Source: Malaya genurostris (taxonomy: Eukaryota > Arthropoda > Insecta > Diptera > Culicidae). Taken from it: 64,000 nt of DNA. The DNA is taken from NCBI RefSeq assembly GCF_030247185.1, contig NC_080572.1, forward strand, positions 160,342,080 through 160,406,079, read 5' to 3'. The position numbers were made by a program, and so were the translations under genes. Numbering within the stretch: position 1 is the first letter of the stretch; the number at the start of each line of letters is the position of its first letter. Of this stretch, positions 9,376 to 19,411 are shown in pieces. The notes beneath the pieces were generated by a model that made no database searches, was not told the DNA's origin, and saw nothing but the letters and a program-made list of their open reading frames with translations.

Positions 9376-11523
9376 ATGTCAGACGAACGAAATAATTTGA
9401 CATCGGGTGATAATGGTAGGCACTGCAAGAGGTGCGATCGTGTCGATGCCGATGACGACATGGTATGTTGCGATATGTGTGAATCGTGGATTCACTTTCA
9501 GTGTGCTGGTGTAAGTGAATCTATTGCTGAACCGGATCGGAGTTTCAAGTGCAGTAAATGCTTGGCGGATTGGGATGGCGAATCAAAATCAGCTGTTTCT
9601 TTCAACGAGTCATCCGTCAGCAAGAGTAGTCGAGCATCGCAGAAACTACAGCTGAGTCTTCAACTTCTTGAGGAGCAACAAAACTTAAAGAAGAAGCGTG
9701 CAGAAGAGGAGAGGAAATCCCGGAAGTTGGAAGAAGAAGCGAAACTGAAGCAAATCGATGAAGAGCAGGAGTATTTAAGGAAACGATATGCATTGCTGCT
9801 TCAGATTGAAGAGGATAAGGATTCTAGCAGATCGAGTCGGAAAAGCGGAGTTAGTGTGAAGAGGAGGTGTGAACAGCTGGAGAACTGGCTTAATAAGGGA
9901 ACACAAGTTGACAAAACGGGACAGTCGAAGCCTACAATGTCAGAACAGGAAGTTACCCTGCCAGTACTAGTCGTTTGCCTACAAAATGACGTTCAGGTAT
10001 CAAAGCCAACGTCACTTGTCTCAACCATTTGTACTTCGACTGTTCCGGATATTCTTCATCCGAATCCAGCAGTTCCAGTTTCCAGTGGAAGTCTTGGTGC
10101 TTTGGCGAAATCGTACGAATTGTTTGCATCGATACCGGGAAACACGACGTTAAATTCGTGTTTGGTTTCTACGGCAGTTCCAGCTACAGTAGTAGCTACG
10201 ATAAGCGGAAATTGTATCACGACGGTCGCTACTGCGTCAACGAGTGTTTCATCAATTCATGCACCAGTTTCTACTACGTTTCCAAATTCGAATCTGCCCA
10301 GTATTACGGATGCTCTAATGCATATAGCGCCTGTCTATTCGTATCCGAGAATGAACAATGGACAAGGACTCCAGTTGTTTACTCCAATGCCTTCGTTGCA
10401 GTTATCTGACAGAAGCGTAACCAATTCAAGACCTGTTATTTCTTCGAATACAGGTATATATTCAACAGTCCAGTACCCTTCTACTTCTACTGCGGCGGTT
10501 TCCGGAGTTCCTTGGTTACCGGAAGATCCCGTTTTGAATCATTATCCACCAGCAAGCGTGCCCTTTTCTACTGTAAGATCAGGAGCGATACCGTCTGCAA
10601 TACCATCATCGCTAGGAATGTACGGAAATGGAAACCATGTTCCAGTTAGCGTAGGGCCTAATAGCGCTCAGTTGGCGGCTAGGCAGGTTATGCCACGCGA
10701 ATTACCGAAGTTTAACGGAGATCCTCAAGAGTGGCCTATTTTCTACAGTTCATTCAAGAACACAACGGACGTTTGTGGATACACCGACGCCGAGAATCTA
10801 GCAAGATTACAGCGTTCTTTAGGAGGTCCCGCTCTGGAAGCAGTAAGAAGTCGCTTACTTTTGCCAGCATCCGTTCCGTACGTGATGGGAACACTACAAA
10901 AGCTCTACGGTAGACCCGAGATTCTTATCAGTTCTCTTCTGAAGAAGGTGCGAAACGTTCCACCGCCAAAGTCGGAAAACCTTAGTTCCATCGTCTGCTA
11001 CGGGCTAGCAATACAAAATCTCGTTGATCATATTGTTTTGGCTGAGCAGCAAGCGCATTTGTCGAATCCGATGTTACTTCAAGAGTTGGTCGATAAATTG
11101 CCCACTTCGTTGAAGATGCAATGGGGTACGTTCAAACAAGCGTACACTAACGTCAACTTGGCGACGTTCAATGATTTCATGTCGGGACTAGTGAATCTAG
11201 CTTCCGAGCTGAGTATTGATGTGGTTTCCGCTCAAAACTATCAGCAGTCGCAAAGAACGGAAAAGCAAAAGCAAAAGGAGAAGCTTTTCACTCACGTGGG
11301 CATGTCGCCGAATAAATCGAACATGGACAGTTCAGTCGAGAAATCCACATCAAAAGCGTGTTCTTACTGTGAGAAAAACAACCATCAGATTCTAAATTGT
11401 CGCAGTTTCAAATCGTTGGACGTGGGAGGTCGCTGGAGGGCTGTTCGGCAGAAGAACTTGTGTCGATTGCGCTTGATTCCGCATCGCAGTTGGCCGTGTC
11501 GATCGAAGAAAGAATGCGGGTAA
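9376..11523 (+). CDS. BEL/Pao Gag with N-terminal PHD finger
   Basis: 715 residues. A C4HC3 PHD-type finger uses Cys17, Cys20, Cys32, Cys35, His40, Cys43, Cys59 and Cys62. A Glu/Lys-rich coiled coil spans about 85-150, then a long Ser/Thr/Val-rich linker. A conserved capsid-like region follows at about 440-620 (ELPKFNGDPQEWPIFYSSF, the DUF1759 type of BEL Gags), then a zinc knuckle CSYCEKNNHQILNC near 660. The frame is the same as that of pol. It is closed by a single TAA (11521-11523) inside what should be the second cysteine/histidine cluster. Gag packages element RNA; the PHD finger could in principle read histone tails, which is inference. Confidence 0.88.
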   Translation: MSDERNNLTSGDNGRHCKRCDRVDADDDMVCCDMCESWIHFQCAGVSESIAEPDRSFKCSKCLADWDGESKSAVSFNESSVSKSSRASQKLQLSLQLLEEQQNLKKKRAEEERKSRKLEEEAKLKQIDEEQEYLRKRYALLLQIEEDKDSSRSSRKSGVSVKRRCEQLENWLNKGTQVDKTGQSKPTMSEQEVTLPVLVVCLQNDVQVSKPTSLVSTICTSTVPDILHPNPAVPVSSGSLGALAKSYELFASIPGNTTLNSCLVSTAVPATVVATISGNCITTVATASTSVSSIHAPVSTTFPNSNLPSITDALMHIAPVYSYPRMNNGQGLQLFTPMPSLQLSDRSVTNSRPVISSNTGIYSTVQYPSTSTAAVSGVPWLPEDPVLNHYPPASVPFSTVRSGAIPSAIPSSLGMYGNGNHVPVSVGPNSAQLAARQVMPRELPKFNGDPQEWPIFYSSFKNTTDVCGYTDAENLARLQRSLGGPALEAVRSRLLLPASVPYVMGTLQKLYGRPEILISSLLKKVRNVPPPKSENLSSIVCYGLAIQNLVDHIVLAEQQAHLSNPMLLQELVDKLPTSLKMQWGTFKQAYTNVNLATFNDFMSGLVNLASELSIDVVSAQNYQQSQRTEKQKQKEKLFTHVGMSPNKSNMDSSVEKSTSKACSYCEKNNHQILNCRSFKSLDVGGRWRAVRQKNLCRLRLIPHRSWPCRSKKECG

Positions 11524-14500
11524 GACGGGTGTCGAGTTAGACATCATATGTTGCTACACAGTAGTCGCGATGACACCAGTGAGGGTAACAGGTCCGGAGA
11601 AGTCGTTCATCAGAACCATCATCATACGAAATCCTTTTCGTTATTCCGTTATTTGCCAGTTACTTTGTATGGGAATGGAAAACAAGTAAAAACCTTCGTA
11701 TTCCTAGATGATGGATCATCGTGTACACTGCTTGAAGAAGGAATCGCTGCACAGCTTGGCATAGAAGGAGAACCTGATCATCTATGGCTGAGTTGGACCG
11801 GAAAGGTTAGCAGACACGAGAAAGCGTCAAAGAGGCTGACAGTTGAAATATCGGACGACAAAGAGAAGCAAACGTTTCGACTGGCCAATGTACGCACGGT
11901 GCGCGAGCTTGGCCTTCCAAGTCAAACGCTGGACTATACAGAATTGTCGAGTAGATTTCCGTATCTTCAGGGACTTCCCGTAGCCAGTTACATCGATGCC
12001 AAACCTGGTATGATAATCGGTCTGGAACACGTACGGTTGCTGACTAGCTTGAAAACACGAGAAGGCGGTAACAGCGAACCTGTAGCATCTAAAACTCGAT
12101 TAGGCTGGTGCGTATACGGGAGAAGTTGTGGTAATAAAGATTCTGTCGAGCAGTTAAACATCCATTCTTGTGCCGAAATGAGTAACAGTTGTCTACACGA
12201 TGAAATGCGGAAATTTTTTGCAACGGAAGAAGTAGTTTCGATGCAACAGCTTGAATCTGAGGAGGATAAGCGAGCACGTAGTATCTTGGAGGCAACAACT
12301 GTACGAAAAGAAAACCGAATGGAAACGGGTTTGCTTTGGCGAAATGACGAGCGGAATTTCCCGAACAGCTATCAAATGGCGATCAGCAGGTTGAAAGGTT
12401 TGGAGAAACGCTTGGCAAAAGATTCTGATTTACGGATAAAAGTTAACGATCAAATCAAAAGCTACGAGCAGAAACAGTACGTTCGTAAAGTATCGCCAGA
12501 AGAGTTAGCGAAAATGAACACCCGTAGAACATGGTATCTACCGTTAGGAGTAGTGACGAATCCTAAGAAACCCAACAAAATTCGGATGGTGTGGGATGCA
12601 GCCGCAAAAGCCGGTGGAGTTGCGTTCAACGACATGCTGCTCAAAGGTCCGGATCTCCTCGTATCGTTAATAGGCCTCCTGCTACGTTTTCGAGAAGGAA
12701 AAATAGCAGTTTGCTCTGATATTCGCGAAATGTTCCTTCGCATCCTTATTCGGGAGGAGGATAAGTGGTCGCAGTGCTTCGTATGGCGTAACAGTCCGGC
12801 GGATGAAGTTGAGGTGTACGTAATCAACGTTGCTATGTTCGGAGCTACCAGTTCACCGTGTACAGCACAGTTCGTGAAGAACAAAAATGCACTCGAATAT
12901 GCAAAACTGTACCCAAGAGCCGCAGATGCAATCGTCTACAACCACTACGTGGACGATTTTCTGGATAGTGTTGATTCGGAAGATGAAGCAGTAAAACTCG
13001 TTAAAGAAGTGCAACTCATTCATGCCGGAGCTGGTTTCGAGTTCGGAAAAATTTTGTCAAATTCACAAAACGTGCTCGATCGTCTCGGAGAAACCGGTTC
13101 GTCGAACAGCAAGTCGTTGGGATTGGATAAAGATCATTCGTTCGAGCGAGTTTTAGGAATTGTGTGGGTTCCTTCAACGGATCATTTCACATTCGACCGA
13201 TCGGCTGTGAAAGATGTTCTGAGCAGCAGTGTTGTAATTCCGACCAAACGGCAGGTACTGCGAACGGTAATGAAGCTGTATGACCCATTGGGATTTGTAG
13301 CGCATTTCGTAGTCCAAGGAAAAATCTTAATGCAAGAGATTTGGCGCACAGGAACGAACTGGGACGAACCTATTTCGGAGAGCTTACACGATCTATGGAG
13401 TAGATGGATCGAGTTGTATGATAGGATCGACGAAGTAAGAATACCTCGATGTTATTTCGGTGGTCTTCAGTCTCAGCAGGTGAAGGAAATCGAGATTCAT
13501 GTGTTCACCGATGCCAGTGTGTCGGCGTGCGCTTGCGTAGCATATTTAAGAATGTCTCATAACGGCAGTAGTTGGTGTTCGCTAGTAGCAGCAAAAACAA
13601 AGGTTGCGCCAATTCGTCCGCTTTCGATTCCTAGGTTGGAAATACAAGCAGCTTTGATGGGAGCTCGATTGATGCAAACGGTATGCTCTGCACTCACGGT
13701 CAACATAAGAAGACGTTTTCTGTGGACAGATTCAACAGTGGTTCTAGCCTGGCTTCGCTCTGACAGTCGTCGTTATCCCCCGTTCGTGTCCTTCCGAGTC
13801 GGCGAAATTCTTTCGCTCACCAGTGTCGATGAATGGTACTACGTGCCCTCAAAGCTCAACGTAGCCGACGATGCTACTAAGTGCAACGCAGGACCGTCGT
13901 TCAATCCGGAAAACCGTTGGTATAAAGCCCCATCATTTCTACCCAGGAAAGAGCAGTGGCCCAAGCAATCAAACACGGTAGATGAGTTAGATGCATCCGT
14001 TGAGGAAGTTCGAGTGGTAGCTGTACACCAGACAGTTGATGAGATCGTGGACGCTGGTCGTTTCTCTAACTGGAATCGCTTAGTACGAACGATGGCTTAT
14101 GTCTACAAAGCATTAAATATATGGAAACATTCGGAAAACCGTGGGCGCAGTAGTTTCGCTCTCGACCAGGATCAATTAGAGAAGGCAGAGAAAGCTCTTT
14201 GGCATCAGGCACAAGTGCAGGCATACTTCGAAGAGATTCAGGCGCTGACAAAGGGTCGCAACGTTAGTAGACGAAGTCCATTAAGTTCGATGGTTCTCTT
14301 TCTAGACGAAGAAGGACTGATTCGGATCAAAAGTCGTATCGGCAACGCATCACATGTTCCCTACGCGACAAGATACCCATTAGTACTTCCTAGGAATAGC
14401 CGTATAACCTTTCTTCTTGTGGATGCTGTTCATCGACGGTTTCTTCACGCTAACAATGAGACAGTCTACAACGAATTGCGACAGAAATTTCACATCTCGA

Positions 14501-15618
14501 GGTTGCGAACTCTCATACGTCAAGTTGGCAGAAGTTGTCAGTACTGTAAAGTGAAAAAAGCTGTTCCGGTGCCACCGCTTATGGGACCGCTTCCCAAGGT
14601 TCGCCTAACACCATTTATTCGACCATTTACGTATGTCGGTGTCGACTACATGGGACCCTTCGAAGTCAAGGTAGGACGCAGTTTGGTCAAGCGGTGGATA
14701 TGCCTGTTCACCTGTCTCACGGTTCGTGCGGTTCACTTAGAGTTGGTGCATAGCCTATCGACAACCTCTTGTGTAATGGCATTCAGGAGATTCGTGTCTC
14801 GGCGTGGCGCGCCCCTGGAGGTTTTCTCCGATAATGGCACTAATTTCGTTGGAGCAAATCGTCAGCTATCGGAAGAAAGGTCGAAAATCGAGGAAATATC
14901 GAAGCACTGTGCCGCTACATTCACGAACGCTGATACGCAGTGGCATTTCAACGTTCCGGCAGCTCCGCATATGGGAGGGCCATGGGAACGCATGGTTAAG
15001 TCCGTGAAGGTCGCGATGAAGGCTATTTCAGACAGTCCTCGACATACAAGTGACGAAGTACTGGAAACGATCATGCTGGAAGCCGAAGGTATTGTAAATT
15101 CGCGGCCACTGACTTACGTGCCCTTGGAAGCAGAAGACCACGAAGCACTCACACCTAATCATTTCCTGCTATATAGTTCGAGCGGTATCAAGCAACCACC
15201 GAGCAATTCTATACCTACCGGAAACATTCTTCGGGATAGCTGGAAGCTAGCCCAGCTCATCGTGGATGATTTCTGGCGAAGGTGGGTTCGGGAATATCTT
15301 CCAATGTTAACACGGCAGACAAAGTGGTTCGATGCAGTTAAACCGTTAGAACCTGGCGATCTGGTCGTCATAGTTGATGAACAAGCTAGAAACCGCTGGG
15401 AACGAGGACGTATTCTGGAGACCTTTCCGGATAAAACCGGACAAGTAAGGAGAGCGACAGTGCAGACAAGCAGAGGCGTGTTTGGTAGGCCGGCAGTGAA
15501 GTTAGCCGTTCTAGATGTCGCCAGCGATAGCCAGAAGTCGGAGCGAATTGTCTCGGAATCGGAAATGGTTCACGGGTCGGGGAATGTTAACGATATTCGT
15601 CGTCAAGAGTACTTGTGA
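11524..15618 (+). CDS. BEL/Pao Pol: protease, reverse transcriptase, RNase H, integrase
   Basis: The first ATG is at 11548, but the frame continues from gag after its stop. Counting from 11548 (1356 residues), visible modules are an aspartic protease with FLDDGSSCTLLEE near 52-64, and reverse transcriptase with CSDIREMFLRI near 390-400 and catalytic YVDD at 467-470. RNase H follows with FTDAS (Asp655) and RLEIQAALMGARL. Integrase has an HHCC-type zinc region ending CQYCKVKK and a core with FSDNGTNF (Asp1095) and PAAPHMGGPWERMVK. All catalytic motifs look intact. The last ten or so residues are encoded in the 3' LTR. Similar BEL elements normally make one Gag-Pol polyprotein. Confidence 0.9.
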   Translation, partial: DGCRVRHHMLLHSSRDDTSEGNRSGEVVHQNHHHTKSFSLFRYLPVTLYGNGKQVKTFVFLDDGSSCTLLEEGIAAQLGIEGEPDHLWLSWTGKVSRHEKASKRLTVEISDDKEKQTFRLANVRTVRELGLPSQTLDYTELSSRFPYLQGLPVASYIDAKPGMIIGLEHVRLLTSLKTREGGNSEPVASKTRLGWCVYGRSCGNKDSVEQLNIHSCAEMSNSCLHDEMRKFFATEEVVSMQQLESEEDKRARSILEATTVRKENRMETGLLWRNDERNFPNSYQMAISRLKGLEKRLAKDSDLRIKVNDQIKSYEQKQYVRKVSPEELAKMNTRRTWYLPLGVVTNPKKPNKIRMVWDAAAKAGGVAFNDMLLKGPDLLVSLIGLLLRFREGKIAVCSDIREMFLRILIREEDKWSQCFVWRNSPADEVEVYVINVAMFGATSSPCTAQFVKNKNALEYAKLYPRAADAIVYNHYVDDFLDSVDSEDEAVKLVKEVQLIHAGAGFEFGKILSNSQNVLDRLGETGSSNSKSLGLDKDHSFERVLGIVWVPSTDHFTFDRSAVKDVLSSSVVIPTKRQVLRTVMKLYDPLGFVAHFVVQGKILMQEIWRTGTNWDEPISESLHDLWSRWIELYDRIDEVRIPRCYFGGLQSQQVKEIEIHVFTDASVSACACVAYLRMSHNGSSWCSLVAAKTKVAPIRPLSIPRLEIQAALMGARLMQTVCSALTVNIRRRFLWTDSTVVLAWLRSDSRRYPPFVSFRVGEILSLTSVDEWYYVPSKLNVADDATKCNAGPSFNPENRWYKAPSFLPRKEQWPKQSNTVDELDASVEEVRVVAVHQTVDEIVDAGRFSNWNRLVRTMAYVYKALNIWKHSENRGRSSFALDQDQLEKAEKALWHQAQVQAYFEEIQALTKGRNVSRRSPLSSMVLFLDEEGLIRIKSRIGNASHVPYATRYPLVLPRNSRITFLLVDAVHRRFLHANNETVYNELRQKFHISRLRTLIRQVGRSCQYCKVKKAVPVPPLMGPLPKVRLTPFIRPFTYVGVDYMGPFEVKVGRSLVKRWICLFTCLTVRAVHLELVHSLSTTSCVMAFRRFVSRRGAPLEVFSDNGTNFVGANRQLSEERSKIEEISKHCAATFTNADTQWHFNVPAAPHMGGPWERMVKSVKVAMKAISDSPRHTSDEVLETIMLEAEGIVNSRPLTYVPLEAEDHEALTPNHFLLYSSSGIKQPPSNSIPTGNILRDSWKLAQLIVDDFWRRWVREYLPMLTRQTKWFDAVKPLEPGDLVVIVDEQARNRWERGRILETFPDKTGQVRRATVQTSRGVFGRPAVKLAVLDVASDSQKSERIVSESEMVHGSGNVNDIRRQEYL

Positions 15619-16134
15619 ACCATCTGCCCTATCCCTCGCAAGAAAGTTACCACAGGGAATAAAAATTACGTGACTCATGCTCATGTTTGACAGACGGTAG
15701 GAGTGAAAGAGAAAAATAGAAATCAATCATCGTAAGCAGTTTGATAGCGCGCAGTGAAATTTATTTATTTCCCTATTGTTCAATTATTAAATCTAAATTG
15801 ATTCATCCACGTAGTGAGTGGAAAAACTAGTTCAATTGAGGTACGTTGTGAATTGCGAAGATTTACTTAGATTACTTACCTGAATAATTGAATTACACTT
15901 ACCTGAAAAGTTGTTGAAAAATACTTACCTGAAACTTAACCTAAAACTTACCTATTGTAGATTGTGAGCAATCATCCTTCCGTGACAATACCTGAAAAGA
16001 AAGAAGAAGAAAACACTGAATATGTATGAAATAAGTATACTTACCATAGAATAATAATTAATTAATTGAATAAATTACAGCCTTTTAGCTGCTTAGTTTG
16101 GCAACTGTAAAGATGGTGTTTACTTTCTGGAACA
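15585..16134 (+). repeat. BEL/Pao 3' LTR
   Basis: 550 bp and essentially identical to the 5' LTR. The pol frame enters the LTR and stops at 15618. Confidence 0.95.
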
Positions 16135-16139
16135 ATTTT

Positions 16140-17162
16140 TGTAGTACGATTTGTCCTTTGCCTCAAAATAGGCCTCAGTTTCAGCGATTACCTCTTCATT
16201 GCTTCTAAATTTTTTACCAGCGAGCATTCTCTTGAGGTCTGAGAACAGGAAAACGTCACTGGGGGCCAAATCTGGAGAATACGGTGGATGAGGGAGCAAT
16301 TCGAAGCCCAATTCGTTCAATTTCAGCATGGTTTTCATCGACTTGTGACACGGTGCATTGTCTTGATGAAATAAAACTTTTTTCTTCTTCAAATGAGGCC
16401 GTTTTTTTTTAATTTCTTCCTTCAAACGCTCTAAAAACGCTATATAACAGTCACTGTTGATGTTTTTTCCCTTTTCAAGGTAGTCGGTGAAAATTATACC
16501 ATGCGAATCCCAAAATACAGACGCCATAACCTTACCGGCCGATTTTTGAGTCTTTCCACGCTTTGGGTTCGGTTCATCGCGTGCAGTCCACTCAGCTGAC
16601 TGTCGATTGGACTCCGGAGTGAAGTGATGGAGCCATGTTTCGTCCATTGTTATATATCGACGAAAAAATCGGTGTTATTTCGATATAACAGTTCCAAACA
16701 CTAATCAGAATCATCAATTCGTTGTTGTTTTTGATCGATTGTGAGCTCACGCGGCACCCATTTTGCACAAAGCTTTCTCATATCCAAATATTCGTGAATA
16801 ATATGTCCAACACGTTCCTTTAATATCTTTAGGGTGTCAGCTATCTCGATCAACTTCACTTTACGGTCATTGAAAATCATTTTGTGGATTTTTTTTCACG
16901 TTTTCATCGGTAACAGCCTCTTTTGGACGTCCACTGCGTTCATCGTCTTCGGTGCTCATATGACCAGTAATAATTTTGCAAACCACTTACGAATTGTTGC
17001 TTCGCCCGGTGCAGAGTCTGGATAACACTCATCAAGCCATTTTTTCGTATCGGCGGCACTTTTTTTCATCAAAAAGTAATGTTTCATCAACACACGAAAT
17101 TCCTTTTTTTCCATTTTTTTCACAATAACAAAAGTAGCTTCACTCAAAATGCAATATCTCAC
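16140..17162 (-). pseudogene. Mariner transposase, N-terminal and central part (frameshifted)
   Basis: The N-terminal helix-turn-helix region is read at 17162-16956 (KKWLDECYPDSAPGEATIRKWFA). The frame then breaks in an A-rich run near 16890. The catalytic part is read at 16647-16140: MDETWLHHF holds the first Asp, HQDNAPCH the second, and SPDLAPSD the third. Between the second and third Asp there are 34 residues, placing it in the mariner DD34D group. The final residues continue across the BEL insertion at 8534-8464. At least one frameshift and the 7.6-kb insertion make it inactive. Confidence 0.88.
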
Positions 17163-17293
17163 AAACTAATAATCAGACAGCAGTCAAATTTATACACGTA
17201 TCTTTTGAAGGTTGGTACTAACTGAAAATGGTATGGATTTAATTCTAGTGGCGCCCTCTCATAGAAACGATACGAACTTTTCAGCCGATCTGT

Positions 17294-17999
17294 TAGTAGT
17301 TCCCGGTTTCCGCTTCCGAACGCACCGATAATAGTGAAGAAAAGCTCCAAAAACGGAGCTCACTTCGATTGCTCAGCAAAGTTAAAAATCATTTACACAA
17401 ATCATGATTCAATTTAAAATTTCCATCGTCTTAAAAGATACTGTGCAATTGCATCCAAATCCGGCTTCCGGATTTGAAACTATATGGCGATGAATTGCAA
17501 AACTTTTAAACCGTTATACATAAAGACGATTCAAAACCGCTACGTGCTGGTACTGAAGAAGAAAATACCACAGTCTTTCTAACGAAGCACACAATTCCGT
17601 ATAGCATGCATGGTTGCCACATTTAAATCTAGGAATCTGTTTTTTCCAGGAGCAAAGTCTGTAAATCTGTTTCTGAGTATCAAAATTATGTATTGAAACT
17701 CTGTATATGAAAATGATAAATTAAAGCGCATGAAATGAAAACTTCATTAAATCGAATCTGAAAATAACAACTACTTTTGTTTAAAGGTAGCGTTTATTGT
17801 ATTGTGATCGGTCTTTGTGTGTGTGTATGTTTGTACGTTGTTGAATTTCATCAGGGTTCGACTTCCGGCTTTTGAACTATATGGTAAAGTGTTTAAAATT
17901 TCAAACCGTCATTTAGTGGGACGATTCGAAATTAAGAAAAATTATGCGAAGCAAAATTACGAAAAGATTATGTTACTTCATACCCAAAGAAAGTTTTTA
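17294..17999. repeat. Degenerate dispersed repeat sequence between mariner and I copy B
   Basis: It contains blocks resembling the R1 family (ATCCGGCTTCCGGATTT near 17459, GGGTTCGACTTCCGG near 17856, and ACTATATGG followed by TTTAAACCGT). No coding sequence was seen. It forms the target flank of the mariner at 8398-17293. Confidence 0.45.
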
Positions 18000-18110
18000 A
18001 TTTTTTTTCCATAAATACGTTTATTTCATAGGCAATATACATAAGTTTTTCTTCACCGTGGCATCCACAATAGTACTTTAAACCTAACACATTTCGAATA
18101 TCATATTAGT
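18000..18110 (-). mobile_element. I copy B, 3' tail segment in minus orientation
   Basis: Read on the minus strand, this matches the end of the copy A 3' UTR (about 49495-49600): GTTAGGTTTAAAG, ACGGTGAAGAAAAACTTATG and AAATAAACGTATTTATG, then an A tract at the low-coordinate end. It is separated by a mariner from a plus-strand internal I segment beginning at 19032. Confidence 0.7.
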
Positions 18111-18111
18111 A

Positions 18112-19031
18112 TCAGGTGTACAACTTTGCTTCCGCCGTTTTCCGATAGGTGGCTGTACCGGCTGAGGCTGGTCAAAATACATAGATGATAATGCCTCTAA
18201 AGTGAGTCTGTACAGTGCCTAACGAATTGTCATCGCCGTTTCAGTGACAGTTGTTCTTGTTTTCGTATTATACACAATCGAAAATGTCTGTTTATGTGCT
18301 TAATTCTCACAATTTGTGGGAAGTTTTACTTTTCTGTTACAATTCGAAAAAAAATGCAGCTGAAGCGCATCGAATGCTCTCAGAAATTTACGGTGATGCT
18401 GCTCTGAGTAAAGGAACGTGTCGGGAGTGGTTTCAACGTTTTAAAAATAGTTATTTCGATGTCGAAGACAAACATGGTGGTGGAAGAGAAAAAACCTTCA
18501 AAGATGAACAACTAGAAGCATTGCTTGATGAAGATTCGTGCCAAACCCAAGAAGAGCTTGCCGAATCGTTGGGAGTGAGTCAGCAAGCCATTTCAAAATG
18601 GCATAATTCAGAAAGAAGGAAACTGAGTGCCGTACGAGTTAAAACCGATGGACATGACAAAGTCATCCTCCAACACGACAATGCTCGGCCTCACGTCGCA
18701 AAAGTGGTCAAAAAGTACCTGGAAACGCTTGCCCACACGCCGTATTCCCCAGATGTCGCCCCTTCTGACTTCCACCTATTCCGATCGATGGCACGCGACC
18801 TGGCAGATCAATAATTTCAATCCTTCGAAGAGTAGGAAAAATGGATTGCTTCATGGATAGCGTCAAAAGAAGATTCCTTTTTTCGAGCCGGAATCCGAAA
18901 ATTGCCGGAAAGATGAGAGGAAGTTGTCGTTAGCGACGGAGACTACTTTGAATAATACATCTGTAAGCACTTTTTCGCAATAAAGCTTTTAAGTTTGGAA
19001 AAAAATGGCGGAAGCAAAGTTGTACACCTGG
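18112..19031 (+). mobile_element. Mariner, internally deleted (920 bp)
   Basis: Inverted termini CAGGTGTACAACTTTGCTTC start at 18113, with their complement ending near 19030; outer bases and one internal base differ. The element is bordered by TA at 18110-18111 and 19032-19033. It is about 370 bp shorter than a standard mariner, matching a central gap in the transposase. Confidence 0.88.
18284..18814 (+). pseudogene. Mariner transposase with a central deletion
   Basis: The N-terminus (NLWEVLLFCYNSKKNAAEAH, REWFQRFKNSYFDVEDK, then GVSQQAISKW) is the paired-type DNA-binding region. It jumps directly to the region of the second and third catalytic Asp (LQHDNARPHVAKVVKKYLETL and TPYSPDVAPSDFHLF). 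The segment bearing the first catalytic Asp is missing and a few residues are lost between the second and third Asp. It cannot encode an active enzyme, although the protein is still one open frame of 177 residues. Confidence 0.88.
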
Positions 19032-19411
19032 TAATAACTTCGAAAGATAAATCGAGCTTCAATCCCAAACAAGATTCGTGACAGTATATTTTAACCATAT
19101 GTCTCCGGAAATCAACCCTTCAAGATATATTCCTATCCAGGACAGCCTTCTAAATGTTCCTGAATGAACGTTATTTTTTCGACATATCCATGCAGCGCGA
19201 AGTGCGTAGGATCCCGGAACACCTACGCTCGATGGAAATCCCAAAAATATTTTCAAGTAAGTTCAGGCATATTGACTATCAGAAAATGCTTTACTCGGAC
19301 GAATCACGAATTGATGAGGCTGCGGGGTTTGGTATGTTCAACAATAATGTTTCGGTCTCATTTAGGCTTCAATAACCTGCATCTGTTTATATAGCAGTAG
19401 TTCATTATAGT

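Larger units (their letters stand above)
8535..16134 (+). mobile_element. BEL/Pao LTR retrotransposon, complete (7.6 kb)
   Basis: Two 550-bp direct LTRs (8535-9084, 15585-16134) begin TG and end CA. The two junctions carry ATTTT at 8530-8534 and 16135-16139, a 5-bp target duplication. The only LTR difference noticed is C versus T in the AGA(C/T)GGTG block near the 3' end, so insertion was recent. Between the LTRs a gag-pol frame encodes PHD finger, capsid-like region, zinc knuckle, aspartic protease, reverse transcriptase, RNase H and integrase, the BEL/Pao order. A purine-rich tract (CGGGTCGGGGAA) precedes the 3' LTR. The primer binding site was not recognised. It sits in the antisense direction to the mariner it interrupts. 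Confidence 0.95.
8398..17293 (-). mobile_element. Mariner (DD34D) interrupted by a BEL/Pao element
   Basis: Terminal inverted repeats of about 29 bp are visible: plus-strand ACAGTTCGGCTGAAAAGTTC at 8398 and its near-perfect complement ending at 17293 (one mismatch, T versus A). Both ends are bordered by TA (8396-8397 and 17294-17295), the mariner target duplication. Without the BEL insertion and its duplicated 5 bp the element is about 1291 bp, the usual mariner length. The BEL element lies inside the last coding segment of the transposase. Confidence 0.92.
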
